DNA from: Aliishimia sp039978895
GTDB lineage: Bacteria > Pseudomonadota > Alphaproteobacteria > Rhodobacterales > Rhodobacteraceae
NCBI GenBank assembly: GCA_039978895.1
Contig: JBDWAL010000018.1
Coordinates: 134,606-198,605 of the forward strand
Length of the DNA: 64,000 bases
Direction: 5' to 3'
Under the pieces are notes generated by a model. It ran no database searches. It saw nothing but the letters and a program-made list of their open reading frames with translations, and had not been told where the DNA came from. Positions 8,168-16,731 of the stretch are shown one piece after another. Position numbers and translations under genes: made by a program. Each line of letters begins with the position of its first letter. Position 1 is the first letter of the stretch.

Positions 8168-8320
8168 GCGTTTGGGGCAAGCTTCTATTCGTAAACAGAA
8201 ATTAACGTTTGGTCGTTGGGACCGTGCGGTGGTCGAAACGCATTTTAATCAATTAAGTCGATAACTGTTTTCAAGACGCCGGGCATCGAGCCTAGGCCGC
8301 AACCCAAGGAGCAGCTCAAC

Positions 8321-9523
8321 ATGGCCTTCGACTTTCTTCGCCGCAGCACCTCAGAGGCAACAGCCGCCGCAAACCCTGCCGCGGAAACCAAAGCCAGCGC
8401 TGCAGGTCGTGTCATCGCGTGGCAGACCGGTGGTCGCGTGGCATGGAGCCCTCGGGACGCAGTATCGCTCACACGCACCGGATTTTCGGGCAACCCAGTT
8501 GGGTTTCGCTCAGTCAAGTTGATCGCTGAAGCCGCCTCCGCGTTGCCATTGGTGTTGCAAGACCGCAGCCAACGGTTTGACACGCATCCCTTGATCTCCC
8601 TTTTAAACCGTCCCAACGCAACCCAAGGTCAAGCCGAGTTAATGGAAGCGCTTTTTGGGCAATTGCTATTATCCGGGAACGCCTATGTGGAAGCGGTGGG
8701 CGAAGACGGCGCACCCGTGGAAATGCATGTGCTACGCTCGGACCGGATGTCCGTCGTGCCAGGCAATGACGGTTGGCCCGTTGCATTCGATTACGCCGTG
8801 GGCGGGCGCAAGCATCGCTTTGACGCCAGCGGGCAGCCCGGCCCAATCTGTCACATTCGCAGCTTCCACCCGCAAGACGACCACTACGGGTTCTCGCCCA
8901 TGCAAGCCTGCGCCATGGCGTTGGACGTTCACAACGCAGCCTCGCGTTGGAGCAAAGCGTTGCTCGACAACGCCGCGCGCCCATCGGGGGCCATCGTTTA
9001 CAAGGGGCAAGACGGGCAGGGCAGTTTGTCTTCCGATCAATACGAGCGCCTCGTGAACGAAGTCGAAAGCAATCATCAAGGCGCGCGAAACGCCGGGCGG
9101 CCCATGTTGTTAGAAGGCGGGTTGGACTGGAAGCCCATGGGGTTCTCCCCCTCGGATATGGAGTTTCAGAAAACCAAGGAAGCCGCCGCGCGTGAAATCG
9201 CGCTCGCCTTTGGGGTGCCGCCAATGTTGTTGGGAATTCAAGGGGATGCGACCTATTCCAACTACCAAGAAGCGCACCGGGCCTTTTATCGGTTGACCGT
9301 TTTGCCCTTAGCCACGCGGGTCGCAGCGGCGTTGGGGTCTTGGTTGTCGCAATATGTCGGGGAAGAGCTGACGCTAAAGCCAGACCTTGATCAGGTGCCA
9401 GCACTGGCATCCGAGCGGGATTCGCAATGGTCACGGGTGGCAAGTGCGGACTTCCTAGACGCCCGCGAAAAGCGCGCACTCTTGGGACTGCCGCCCATGG
9501 CGGAGGATCTAAGCGATGAGTGA
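8321..9523 (+). CDS. GTA gp3, portal protein
   Basis: HK97-family portal, the dodecameric ring through which DNA enters the capsid and to which the tail attaches. 400 residues, as in RcGTA. Family motifs include NPVGFRSVKLIAEAAS, LLLSGNAYVE, and the C-terminal FGVPPMLLGIQGDATYSNYQEA, which is typical of HK97 portals. It is separated from gp2 by 219 bp that hold a terminator-like hairpin, the widest gap in the cluster, and overlaps gp3.5 by 8 bases. Confidence 0.95.
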   Translation: MAFDFLRRSTSEATAAANPAAETKASAAGRVIAWQTGGRVAWSPRDAVSLTRTGFSGNPVGFRSVKLIAEAASALPLVLQDRSQRFDTHPLISLLNRPNATQGQAELMEALFGQLLLSGNAYVEAVGEDGAPVEMHVLRSDRMSVVPGNDGWPVAFDYAVGGRKHRFDASGQPGPICHIRSFHPQDDHYGFSPMQACAMALDVHNAASRWSKALLDNAARPSGAIVYKGQDGQGSLSSDQYERLVNEVESNHQGARNAGRPMLLEGGLDWKPMGFSPSDMEFQKTKEAAAREIALAFGVPPMLLGIQGDATYSNYQEAHRAFYRLTVLPLATRVAAALGSWLSQYVGEELTLKPDLDQVPALASERDSQWSRVASADFLDAREKRALLGLPPMAEDLSDE

Positions 9524-9725
9524 CAAGTTCGAATGTGCGCCCGGTTTGCGACTGCAAGCGCATGAGCGATTGGCGGACGTACACCAGCGCAATCTGGAAC
9601 GCCGGCTTGATCGGATCGAACAAACCATGGAGCGGCTAGAGAAGCGGCTTTGGCTAACAGTGTATGGGGTTTGCGCCGTGATATTGGCGCAAGGCGTACA
9701 AAGTTTTCTGGCGGTGACGCCGTGA
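9516..9725 (+). CDS. GTA gp3.5, head formation protein
   Basis: 69 residues, matching the small RCAP_rcc01685-type protein found between portal and protease in GTA clusters and needed for head formation. The N-terminal two-thirds form an amphipathic, highly charged helix (residues about 15-45, ERLADVHQRNLERRLDRIEQ), followed by a hydrophobic segment (about 46-66) that looks like a membrane or hydrophobic anchor. The start overlaps the portal stop and the stop overlaps a possible GTG of gp4. Confidence 0.88.
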   Translation: MSDKFECAPGLRLQAHERLADVHQRNLERRLDRIEQTMERLEKRLWLTVYGVCAVILAQGVQSFLAVTP

Positions 9726-9748
9726 CATGCGAGCAAAGGGTGACAGAA

Positions 9749-10303
9749 ATGAGCCATGAATTAGAGCGCAAATTTGCCAAGTTTGGCGATAGTCTTGCGG
9801 TGACAGACGGCACCGAGATCGAAGGCTATGCCAGCTTATTTGGGGAAGGCGATCAGGGGGGCGATGTTGTGGGCAAAGGGGCCTATGCGGCCTCGCTCAA
9901 AGGGGCGGCCAAGGACGGACGCAAAATCAAGATGCTCTGGCAGCACGATCCCGCGCAACCCATCGGGGTTTGGGACGACGTGCGCGAAGACGCCAAGGGG
10001 CTTTGGGTCAAAGGGCGTCTTTTAGAGGCCACGCAAAAGGGCCGTGAAGCCGCCGCGTTGATCGAAGCGGGAGCATTAGACGGATTATCGATTGGCTATC
10101 GTACAGTGCGGGCCAGCAAGGATGAAAAGGGCCAACGGCTCTTGACGGAACTGGAGCTTTGGGAAGTCTCACTTGTGACCTTTCCAATGCTTCCCAGTGC
10201 GCGGGTTGCAGCCAAGGCGGATAACACCGCTGAGGCAGACCTGATGCGCGATCTGGCGGCGGCCTTCACAGGTGCGCGCGCTTCACTGGGGCGTGCCGAG
10301 TAG
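9749..10303 (+). CDS. GTA gp4, prohead protease
   Basis: HK97-type (family U35/S78) serine protease that trims the capsid scaffold during head maturation. 184 residues from the ATG at 9749, which has AAAGGG eight bases upstream. A GTG at 9722 that overlaps the gp3.5 stop is an alternative start. Catalytic candidates are His66 in the MLWQHDPAQPIG motif and Ser114 in GLSIGYRT. The conserved ELWEVSLVTFPMLPSA block is present. Directly precedes its substrate, the capsid gene. Confidence 0.93.
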   Translation: MSHELERKFAKFGDSLAVTDGTEIEGYASLFGEGDQGGDVVGKGAYAASLKGAAKDGRKIKMLWQHDPAQPIGVWDDVREDAKGLWVKGRLLEATQKGREAAALIEAGALDGLSIGYRTVRASKDEKGQRLLTELELWEVSLVTFPMLPSARVAAKADNTAEADLMRDLAAAFTGARASLGRAE

Positions 10304-10436
10304 CGCACCACATAGCACTTTGTGAGGACCTGGAACCGGACGGTTTTGTCTTTTGCCATCAGTGAAAGCGCACCATCCGACATCATCAATTCCGCGCCCA
10401 CACACAGTGCGTCACCAACCTGCAAAGGGGTAACCA
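10304..10436. other. protease-capsid spacer, open on the minus strand
   Basis: 133 bp before the capsid gene. On + it ends with the strong ribosome-binding site AAAGGGG. On - an ATG at 10437 opens a frame whose first ~48 codons have mixed, protein-like composition (it includes SDGALSLMAKDKTVRFQVLT) before running antisense into gp4. Whether this encodes a peptide is unknown. Confidence 0.3.
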
Positions 10437-11615
10437 ATGAGCAGAACCGAGGCGAAAGCCACGGCCGGGGGAGGTTTGTCCCCGGCGCATGAGGCGCGTG
10501 AAGCCGTGACGGGATTTCTGTCCGACTTCAAGGACTTCCAAACCGACATTGAGACCAAACTTCAACTGCAAGAAGAGCGAATGACCATGCTGGATCGCAA
10601 AACTGTTTCCTACAACCGTACTCCTTTGAGCCAAGGAGCCGATTTCGATGCACCCCATCAAAAAGCCTTCAACGCATATCTGCGTTCGGGCGATGATGAC
10701 GGTCTGCGCGGACTTGAGTTCGAGGCCAAAGGTCTGTCGAGCCAAGTCAACTCTGACGGGGGCTATCTGGTCGACCCACAAACCGCCGACAGCATCAAAT
10801 CCGTACTCACAGCCACCGCATCCATCCGTGCGATCGCCAACGTTGTGAACGTCGAATCCACATCTTTTGACGTGTTAATCGATCACACGGAAATGGCCGC
10901 AGGCTGGGCCACAGAGACCGGCAATTCGGCAGAAACAGACACGCCGCAAATCGACCGCATCTCGATCCCATTGCACGAATTGAGCGCGCTTCCCAAAGCG
11001 TCCCAACGTCTGTTGGACGACAGTGCATTCGACATCGAAGGCTGGCTGGCCCACCGTATCGCGGACAAGTTTGCACGTGCCGAAGCATCTGCTTTTGTGA
11101 GCGGTGACGGCGTGGACAAACCCAAAGGGTTCCTTAGCCACACCATCGTTGAGAACGATGCATGGGCGTGGAATTCATTGGGTTATGTCGCCTCTGGGGA
11201 AGACGGCAATCTGTCGCCCGATTCCATCGTTGATCTGGTGTATTCGCTGGGTGCGGAATACCGTGCAGGCGCTGCGTTTGTGATGAATTCCAAGACCGTA
11301 GGTCAAGTGCGCAAGCTCAAAGACAACGACGGACGCTTCTTGTGGACCGACGGCATGCAAGCCGGTGAGCCCGCGCAATTGATGGGCTATCCAGTGCTCG
11401 TCGCGGAAGACATGCCCGATCCAGACACAGACGCATTTGCAATCGCCTTTGGCAACTTTGCCGTCGGTTACACCGTTGCCGAACGTCCTGATCTGCGTGT
11501 TTTGCGTGACCCCTTCAGCGCCAAGCCACACGTGTTGTTCTATGCCACCAAGCGTGTTGGCGGCGACGTCAGCGACTTTGCGGCGATCAAAATCCTGAAA
11601 CTCGGCACCAGCTAA
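10437..11615 (+). CDS. GTA gp5, major capsid protein
   Basis: HK97-fold capsid protein, 392 residues before maturation. The first ~97 residues look like the delta or scaffold region with a coiled coil (about 20-55). The mature protein should begin near residues 97-100, shortly before the conserved SDGGYLVDPQ, by analogy with RcGTA. The HK97 core is seen in TETGNSAETDTPQIDRISIP and in LMGYPVLVAEDMP. A strong Shine-Dalgarno precedes it, and a stable hairpin follows its stop, both consistent with a protein needed in hundreds of copies per particle. Confidence 0.96.
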   Translation: MSRTEAKATAGGGLSPAHEAREAVTGFLSDFKDFQTDIETKLQLQEERMTMLDRKTVSYNRTPLSQGADFDAPHQKAFNAYLRSGDDDGLRGLEFEAKGLSSQVNSDGGYLVDPQTADSIKSVLTATASIRAIANVVNVESTSFDVLIDHTEMAAGWATETGNSAETDTPQIDRISIPLHELSALPKASQRLLDDSAFDIEGWLAHRIADKFARAEASAFVSGDGVDKPKGFLSHTIVENDAWAWNSLGYVASGEDGNLSPDSIVDLVYSLGAEYRAGAAFVMNSKTVGQVRKLKDNDGRFLWTDGMQAGEPAQLMGYPVLVAEDMPDPDTDAFAIAFGNFAVGYTVAERPDLRVLRDPFSAKPHVLFYATKRVGGDVSDFAAIKILKLGTS

Positions 11616-11630
11616 GTCGAGAGCGAACGG

Positions 11631-11660
11631 ACAGGGTGTTTGCTTCCACTGGCACCCTGT
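11631..11660 (+). repeat. inverted repeat after the capsid gene
   Basis: ACAGGGTG (11631-11638) and CACCCTGT (11653-11660) are perfect 8-base arms around a 14-base loop. A second stem, CCTCCG (11704-11709) with CGGAGG (11721-11726), follows. No T run, so a transcript-stabilising or processing hairpin is more likely than a terminator. Confidence 0.6.
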
Positions 11661-11802
11661 TCCTCGGGCGCGCGCCGTATGCCGTCGCGTTGTCTAGCTG
11701 CTCCCTCCGTCCGAGCAATGCGGAGGTGGCGCGCGTCCAACTCAATCCCGTCGAGCGGCCCCTTGCTGGCCCCTCGTACCCGCCGCCTTCGGAGAGAAAA
11801 TC

Positions 11803-12402
11803 ATGATGTTAATCGAAGAAACAGCCCTGCCGGACGCAACCTTGCCCGTCGAAGAGTTCCGCGCTCATCTGCGTCTGGGCAGTGGGTTTGGTGATGAAAC
11901 ACTGCAAGACGCCGTGTTATTCAGCTTTTTGCGCGCCGCCATGAGTGCCATCGAGGCGCGGACCGGGAAAATTCTGTTGGAACGCGGATTTCTATGGTCC
12001 CTGACCAAATGGCAAGGCGTGGACGTGCAAGCCTTGCCCGTATCACCCGTGCGCGCCTTAAACCGTGTCACGCTTATTGCGAAAGACGGCAACGGCACCG
12101 AGGTCGATCTGGCAACCCTGCGGCTTGAAAGCAGCACGCAAGAAGCCCGCATCATCGCATTAGGGTCCATGCTGCCCACACTTCCCGCCTCAGGATCCGT
12201 GGACATTCGGTTCACCGCCGGGTGGGGGGCAAGCTGGGGCGATCTGCCACCAGATCTGGCACAAGCGGTGCTGCTCTTGGCCTCGCATTACTATGAATTT
12301 CGCAGTGAAACATCGCTGAGTTCGGGGTGCATGCCCTTTGGTGTGTCCAGTCTATTGGAGCGCTACCGGCCCATGCGCATCGGATTTGGAGTCGGTCAAT
12401 GA
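11803..12402 (+). CDS. GTA gp6, head-tail adaptor
   Basis: 199 residues, the family of phage head-tail connector/gp6-like adaptors (phiE125 gp8 type), which docks on the portal ring. The N-terminal helical bundle LPVEEFRAHLRLG...LQDAVLFSFLRAAMSAIEARTG is characteristic, and the C-terminal part PPDLAQAVLLLASHYYEFR is the conserved helix. GGAG precedes the ATG by eight bases. It follows the capsid gene after 187 non-coding bases and overlaps gp7 by four. Confidence 0.92.
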   Translation: MMLIEETALPDATLPVEEFRAHLRLGSGFGDETLQDAVLFSFLRAAMSAIEARTGKILLERGFLWSLTKWQGVDVQALPVSPVRALNRVTLIAKDGNGTEVDLATLRLESSTQEARIIALGSMLPTLPASGSVDIRFTAGWGASWGDLPPDLAQAVLLLASHYYEFRSETSLSSGCMPFGVSSLLERYRPMRIGFGVGQ

Positions 12403-12740
12403 GCAAAATACCGCATTTGAACCGGCGTCTGTCGTTAGACGCGCGGGGGCATCTTTTTGACGGTGCGGGCGGGTACGAGCCGCTTTGGAGCGAACTTGGC
12501 GTGCACTGGGCGGAAGTCACCCCGCGTTCAGGACGTGAGCGGCAAGGCAAGAACGCGCCCCTGTCTAACGTGGGGTACAAAATCACCGTGCGGTCCGCTC
12601 CAGTTGGCAATCCCGCGCGCCCGCTACCAGAACAGCGCTTTCGCGATGGGAACCGGATTTTTCACATCAAAGGCGTGGCCGAAAGCGATCAGCAAGGTCT
12701 GTATCTGACCTGCTTTGTTGAAGAGGAGGTCGTGGCATGA
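12399..12740 (+). CDS. GTA gp7, head closure protein
   Basis: 113 residues from the ATG at 12399, which overlaps the gp6 stop (ATGA). Belongs to the SPP1 gp16-like head-tail joining family (head closure), which seals the connector and forms the tail interface. The short beta-rich sequence with GLHVHWAEVTP-like strand LGVHWAEVTPRSGRE and EQRFRDGNRIFHIKGV fits. The family is weakly conserved, but its position and length match RcGTA. Confidence 0.88.
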   Translation: MSKIPHLNRRLSLDARGHLFDGAGGYEPLWSELGVHWAEVTPRSGRERQGKNAPLSNVGYKITVRSAPVGNPARPLPEQRFRDGNRIFHIKGVAESDQQGLYLTCFVEEEVVA

Positions 12741-13147
12741 GTTATGCAACCTCATTTGCGCTTCAAAGCAGCGTTTACAGCGCGCTCATCGGTGATGCAG
12801 GGGTCAACGCGCTGGTCGGAGACGCCGTTTACGACGCACTACCGCCGGGACACCTGCCGCCGCTTTATGTGAGCCTTGGAACCGAAACGGCGCGAGACGC
12901 ATCCGACAAGACCGGCTACGGGGCCTGGCACATCTTTACGATTTCGGTGCTGTCCACCGGGTCAAGTTTTGCCAAGGCCAAGTCTGTCGCAGCCGCCATC
13001 TGTGATGCGTTGATAGATCAGGACCTCAATATGGACCGGGGGCGGCTGGTGTCGCTCGGGTTCGACCGAGCCCGCGCCCTGCGCATTCAGCAAGGTTCGG
13101 GGCGCCAAATAGACCTGCGTTTTCGGGCGCGCGTCGAAGACAACTAA
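12737..13147 (+). CDS. GTA gp8, tail terminator (DUF3168)
   Basis: 136 residues. DUF3168 proteins cap the tail tube and join it to the head. Conserved features are the opening FALQSSVYSALIGDAGVNALVG, GDAVYDALPPG, and PLYVSLGTETARDASDK. Overlaps gp7 by four bases. A 26-bp gap with its own ribosome-binding site follows before gp9. Confidence 0.92.
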   Translation: MSYATSFALQSSVYSALIGDAGVNALVGDAVYDALPPGHLPPLYVSLGTETARDASDKTGYGAWHIFTISVLSTGSSFAKAKSVAAAICDALIDQDLNMDRGRLVSLGFDRARALRIQQGSGRQIDLRFRARVEDN

Positions 13148-13173
13148 GCAACTGACAAGATTGGAGACATCCG

Positions 13174-13587
13174 ATGGGTGCACAAAATGGTAAAGACCTT
13201 TTGATCAAGGTCGATATGGACGGCACAGGCGCATTTCAGACGCTTGCAGGACTGCGTGCCACACGCATCAGCTTCAACGCGGAGCAAGTCGATGTGACCT
13301 CGCTTGAGAGCACAGGCGGGTGGCGCGAACTTTTATCCGGAGCAGGCGTGCGATCCGCAAACATTTCCGGGTCGGGCGTGTTCAAAGACAACGTGACCGA
13401 CGAACGGGCACGCCAACTGTTCTTTGACGGTGAAACGCCCGCCTTCCAAGTCATCGTTCCAGATTTCGGGATCATCGAAGGGGCGTTTCAAGTGTCGTCC
13501 CTTGAATATGCGGGCAGCCACAACGGCGAGGCCAGCTATGAGTTGGCGATGGCCTCTGCGGGCGCGCTCACATTCACGGCCATCTGA
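13174..13587 (+). CDS. GTA gp9, major tail protein
   Basis: 137 residues of the TP901-1-like major tail protein family, which stacks into the tail tube. Marks are GKDLLIKVDMDGTGAFQTLAGLR, the strand EQVDVTSLESTGGWRELLSGAGVRS and the closing SYELAMASAGALTFTA. GGAG precedes the ATG. Followed after two bases by gp10. Confidence 0.95.
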   Translation: MGAQNGKDLLIKVDMDGTGAFQTLAGLRATRISFNAEQVDVTSLESTGGWRELLSGAGVRSANISGSGVFKDNVTDERARQLFFDGETPAFQVIVPDFGIIEGAFQVSSLEYAGSHNGEASYELAMASAGALTFTAI

Positions 13588-13589
13588 GG

Positions 13590-13904
13590 ATGGGCAATCC
13601 GTGGAGGGGTGAAGTGGCGTTAGTCATCGACGGGCAAAGCCACAATCTGCGGCTCAGCCTTGGGGCGCTTGCGCAACTTGAGGACGCATTAGACGCCGGG
13701 TCATTGGTGGAACTCGTACAACGATTTGAAAACGGGGCCTATCGCAGTCGCGATGTTGTGTCAGTTTTGCAAGCCGGGCTGACAGGTGCGCAAATTGTTC
13801 CGATGCCAGATCTGATGCACGCAGACATCGAGGGCGGGCCAATGCGGGCCGCTCAAGTCGCCGCGCAACTCTTGGTGCGTGCCTTCACCTTGCCCAACCC
13901 ATGA
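13590..13904 (+). CDS. GTA gp10, tail assembly chaperone
   Basis: 104 residues of the GTA TAC family, the tail assembly chaperone that binds the tape measure before tube polymerisation. The recognisable part is LRLSLGALAQLEDALDAGSLVELVQRF. It overlaps gp10.1 by four bases. In many phages the two chaperone products are made by a programmed frameshift; here two separate overlapping genes are seen, as in RcGTA. Confidence 0.9.
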   Translation: MGNPWRGEVALVIDGQSHNLRLSLGALAQLEDALDAGSLVELVQRFENGAYRSRDVVSVLQAGLTGAQIVPMPDLMHADIEGGPMRAAQVAAQLLVRAFTLPNP

Positions 13905-14101
13905 CCAGCTTTGATTGGCCAGCTTTGATCCGGGCGGGACTGTTGGGGCTGCGTTTATCGCCCGAGCAATTCTGGGCGTTAACGCCAGCCGAATTGAAGC
14001 TTTTGCTAGGTGTTGAGGGCGGAGCCGCCCCACTGCAACGAGAGGGTTTGGACGCGCTTATGGCGGCGTATCCTGATCCACCGAAAGGAGACAGCACATG
14101 A
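13901..14101 (+). CDS. GTA gp10.1, second tail assembly chaperone
   Basis: 66 residues of the phage TAC_6 / DUF2376 type (rcc01693 family). Typical content: FDWPALIRAGLLGLRLSPEQFWALTPAEL. Overlaps gp10 by four bases at the start and gp11 by four at the end, so translation is probably coupled through all three. Confidence 0.88.
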   Translation: MTSFDWPALIRAGLLGLRLSPEQFWALTPAELKLLLGVEGGAAPLQREGLDALMAAYPDPPKGDST

Positions 14102-14763
14102 GCGATTACAACGAGATAGACGAACTTGAAACCCGCGCTGACGGGTTGTCGGACACGCTGGGGGCCGCCTCTGCGATGGTGGCGGGGTTTGACGGTGAGT
14201 TACGGCGCATGCAAAGCAGCCTATCTGCCACCGGCGCGGACATCGCCAGCCTAGAACGTGGGTTGTCCAAAGGATTGCGCAAAGCCTTTGACGGCGTGGT
14301 CTTCGACGGCATGAAGCTATCAGACGCGCTAGACACAGTCGCGCAGTCGATGATCAACGCGGTCTACAACTCAGCAATCAAACCAGTCACCAATCAACTT
14401 GGCGGCGTGCTGTCACAAGGTGTTGGCGGGTTTGTCGAAAAGCTGTTTCCATTCGAGAACGGCGGCGCGTTTTCATCCGGCAAAGTCACACCCTTCGCCA
14501 ATGGCGGTGTTGTAGGTTCGCCCACAATGTTCCCAATGCGCGGTGGCACCGGGCTGATGGGCGAAGCCGGACCAGAAGCGATCATGCCGTTGACGCGCGG
14601 CGCCGACGGAAAACTAGGCGTGCGCAGCGATGGCAGTGGCGGCGGTGGGCCAACGATCGTGATGAATATCACAACGCCGGATGCGCAAAGTTTCCAACGC
14701 AGCCGTGGCCAGATCGCCGCGCAGATGAGCCGGGCGATGGGCCGTGGCCAGCGCAACAATTAA
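14098..14763 (+). CDS. GTA gp11, tail tape measure protein
   Basis: 221 residues, unusually short for a tape measure but the expected size for the short GTA tail. Domains: a helical, coiled-coil N-terminal part (about 1-85), a central membrane-active-like segment DALDTVAQSMINAVYNSAIKP, and a glycine-rich C-terminal part with FANGGVVGSPTMFPMRGGTGLMGEAGPEAIMPL, a motif shared with lambda-like tape measures. Overlaps gp10.1. Confidence 0.92.
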   Translation: MSDYNEIDELETRADGLSDTLGAASAMVAGFDGELRRMQSSLSATGADIASLERGLSKGLRKAFDGVVFDGMKLSDALDTVAQSMINAVYNSAIKPVTNQLGGVLSQGVGGFVEKLFPFENGGAFSSGKVTPFANGGVVGSPTMFPMRGGTGLMGEAGPEAIMPLTRGADGKLGVRSDGSGGGGPTIVMNITTPDAQSFQRSRGQIAAQMSRAMGRGQRNN

Positions 14764-14778
14764 GCAGGGAGAGCAACG

Positions 14779-15411
14779 ATGAGTTTCCATGAAGTCAGGT
14801 TTCCAGCCTCTTTGAGCTTTGGGTCCGTGGGCGGCCCAGAGCGGTTGACGGATGTGGTCACGCTTGCAAACGGGTTTGAAGAACGCAACACGCCGTGGTC
14901 TCATTCAAAGCGCCGTTATGATGCAGGGTTTGGCATGCGCAGTCTTGATGACGTGGAAGCGCTAATTGCCTTCTTTGAGGCGCGTCGCGGACAAATGTAC
15001 GGGTTTCGTTGGAAGGATTGGTCCGATTTCAAATCATCGCTCGCGAGCGGAGAGCCGGAAATCGGAGATCAGTTAATCGCGTTAGCCGACGGATCGACCC
15101 GTGACTTTGAGTTGGTCAAAACCTATTCGTCGGGTGATTTCAATTACGTGCGCCCTATCCGTAAGCCCGTTGCCAACAGTGTTGTGGTCGGTGTTGACGG
15201 CGTCGCTTTGAACGAAGGCACCGAGTTCAGCGTCGATCATGCGACAGGAATGATTTCACTCGCCAGTGCACCCGCACCACAAGCACACGTTACAGCCGGC
15301 TTTGAATTCGACGTTCCCGTACGATTTGACACCGGTCAAATCCAAACATCTGTGGCAAGCTTTAAAGCCGGACAAGTGCCAAATGTCCCAATTTTGGAGA
15401 TCCGGGTCTGA
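14779..15411 (+). CDS. GTA gp12, distal tail protein (DUF2460)
   Basis: 210 residues, DUF2460, which forms the distal ring where the tube meets the baseplate. Conserved blocks include FHEVRFPASLSFGSVGG, RRYDAGFGMRSLDDVEAL, and FFEARRGQMYGFRWKDWSDFKS. Its own GGGAG ribosome-binding site precedes the ATG. The stop and the gp13 start share one base (TGATG). Confidence 0.94.
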   Translation: MSFHEVRFPASLSFGSVGGPERLTDVVTLANGFEERNTPWSHSKRRYDAGFGMRSLDDVEALIAFFEARRGQMYGFRWKDWSDFKSSLASGEPEIGDQLIALADGSTRDFELVKTYSSGDFNYVRPIRKPVANSVVVGVDGVALNEGTEFSVDHATGMISLASAPAPQAHVTAGFEFDVPVRFDTGQIQTSVASFKAGQVPNVPILEIRV

Positions 15412-16298
15412 TGGTTGGATTTTCAGCAGAACTGCAATCGCATCTGGACAGCGGTGTTTCGACCTTATGTCGGTGTTGGGCCATAACGCGAAAAGACGGC
15501 GTTTCGTTTGGGTTTACGGACCATGATCTGCCGTTAGAATTTGAGGGATTTGCGTTCAAAGCGGAGACCGGTTTGACGGCCTCAGCTTTGGCGCAAAGCA
15601 CCGGACTTTCGGTAGATAATTCGGAAGCAATCGGGGCGCTGAACGATGCCGCGGTAACCGACGCTGACATCGAGTCCGGTCGGTTTGATGGGGCCGAAGT
15701 GCAATCTTGGTTGGTAAACTGGGCCGCACCTGATGAGCGCTGGTTACAATTTCGCGGTTCCATCGGCGAGTTGCGGCGCGGCGGAGGTGCATTTTCAGCA
15801 GAGCTTCGTGGGTTGACGGATGGATTGAACCAGCCAATCGGCCGCGTGTATCAAAAGCCCTGCACAGCAGTTCTGGGTGATGGCACATGCAAGGCCAATC
15901 TAGATGCGCCGGGAATGCGTATCGAGGTGCAAGTCATGCAAGTCGAAGACGCGCGCGTCTTTACTTGGGGCGAATTGCCGGGCTTTGCGACGGATTGGTT
16001 TGCGCGTGGGCGGTTAGACATTCTTGATGGGCCGGGTGCGGGTTTGTGGGGATTGATAAAGCGTGACGTTGCATCTGAGTCCGCGCGTCATGTTGAACTA
16101 TGGGAGCCTATTCGTGCCGTCTTAGTTCCAGGCGTGCGGGTGCGTCTTACCGCTGGATGCGACAAGCGGTTTGAGACCTGTCAGGTCAAATTCAGCAATG
16201 CGGTTAATTTCCAAGGATTTCCCGACCTTCCCGGAGAAGATTGGATGGTCGCTGTCCCCAAAAGCAGTGGGTCAAACTCGGGAGGGTCACTGCGATGA
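15411..16298 (+). CDS. GTA gp13, baseplate hub (DUF2163)
   Basis: 295 residues, DUF2163 with C-terminal phage BR0599-like domain. The hub protein of RcGTA was found to bind an iron-sulfur cluster, and the four cysteines expected for it are present here: Cys151 and Cys160 (CTAVLGDGTC) and Cys250 and Cys257 (CDKRFETC). The N-terminal FGFTDHDLPLEFEG motif is conserved. Coupled to gp12 by a one-base and to gp14 by a four-base overlap. Confidence 0.93.
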   Translation: MVGFSAELQSHLDSGVSTLCRCWAITRKDGVSFGFTDHDLPLEFEGFAFKAETGLTASALAQSTGLSVDNSEAIGALNDAAVTDADIESGRFDGAEVQSWLVNWAAPDERWLQFRGSIGELRRGGGAFSAELRGLTDGLNQPIGRVYQKPCTAVLGDGTCKANLDAPGMRIEVQVMQVEDARVFTWGELPGFATDWFARGRLDILDGPGAGLWGLIKRDVASESARHVELWEPIRAVLVPGVRVRLTAGCDKRFETCQVKFSNAVNFQGFPDLPGEDWMVAVPKSSGSNSGGSLR

Positions 16299-16729
16299 GC
16301 GGAGATATTGTGTCGGTCGCCCGAACTTGGATTGGAACGCCTTATGTTCATCAACAATCCATGCAAGGTGCCGGGTGTGATTGTTTGGGACTTTTGCGTG
16401 GAGTGTGGCGCACGGTTTTAGGCGAAGAGCCCGAAACAGTTCCTGCCTATTCGCGCGATTGGTCTGAGCCGCAAGGGGATGAGCGTCTTTGGCGGGCGGC
16501 TTTGCAACATTTGATCAGCAAAGAAACAAGTGCGGCAGCGGAGGGCGATGTGTTGTTGTTTCGCATGCGCGATGGATCTGTGGCCAAACATCTAGGGTTA
16601 CAAGCCGAAATCGGAGCGCGTGCAAGCTTTGTGCACGCGTATTCCGGTCATGGTGTTGTGGAAAGCGCATTAAGCGCGCCATGGCGTCGTCGGATTGTGG
16701 CGCGGTTTGAATTTCCGAAAGGAGCCTGA
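16295..16729 (+). CDS. GTA gp14, NlpC/P60 cell-wall peptidase
   Basis: 144 residues from the ATG at 16295, which overlaps the gp13 stop. Cys peptidase of the NlpC/P60 family, placed in the baseplate to cut peptidoglycan during DNA delivery. The nucleophile is Cys30 in GCDCLGLL and the catalytic His is His99 in the KHLGLQ motif. Lies directly before the megatron, with which it forms the tip. Confidence 0.93.
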   Translation: MSGDIVSVARTWIGTPYVHQQSMQGAGCDCLGLLRGVWRTVLGEEPETVPAYSRDWSEPQGDERLWRAALQHLISKETSAAAEGDVLLFRMRDGSVAKHLGLQAEIGARASFVHAYSGHGVVESALSAPWRRRIVARFEFPKGA

Positions 16730-16731
16730 AA

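Noticed and set aside
8514..9623. 369-codon minus-strand frame across the portal gene
   Set aside because: Antisense to gp3, Arg/Ala-rich composition, crosses gene borders; a shadow frame.
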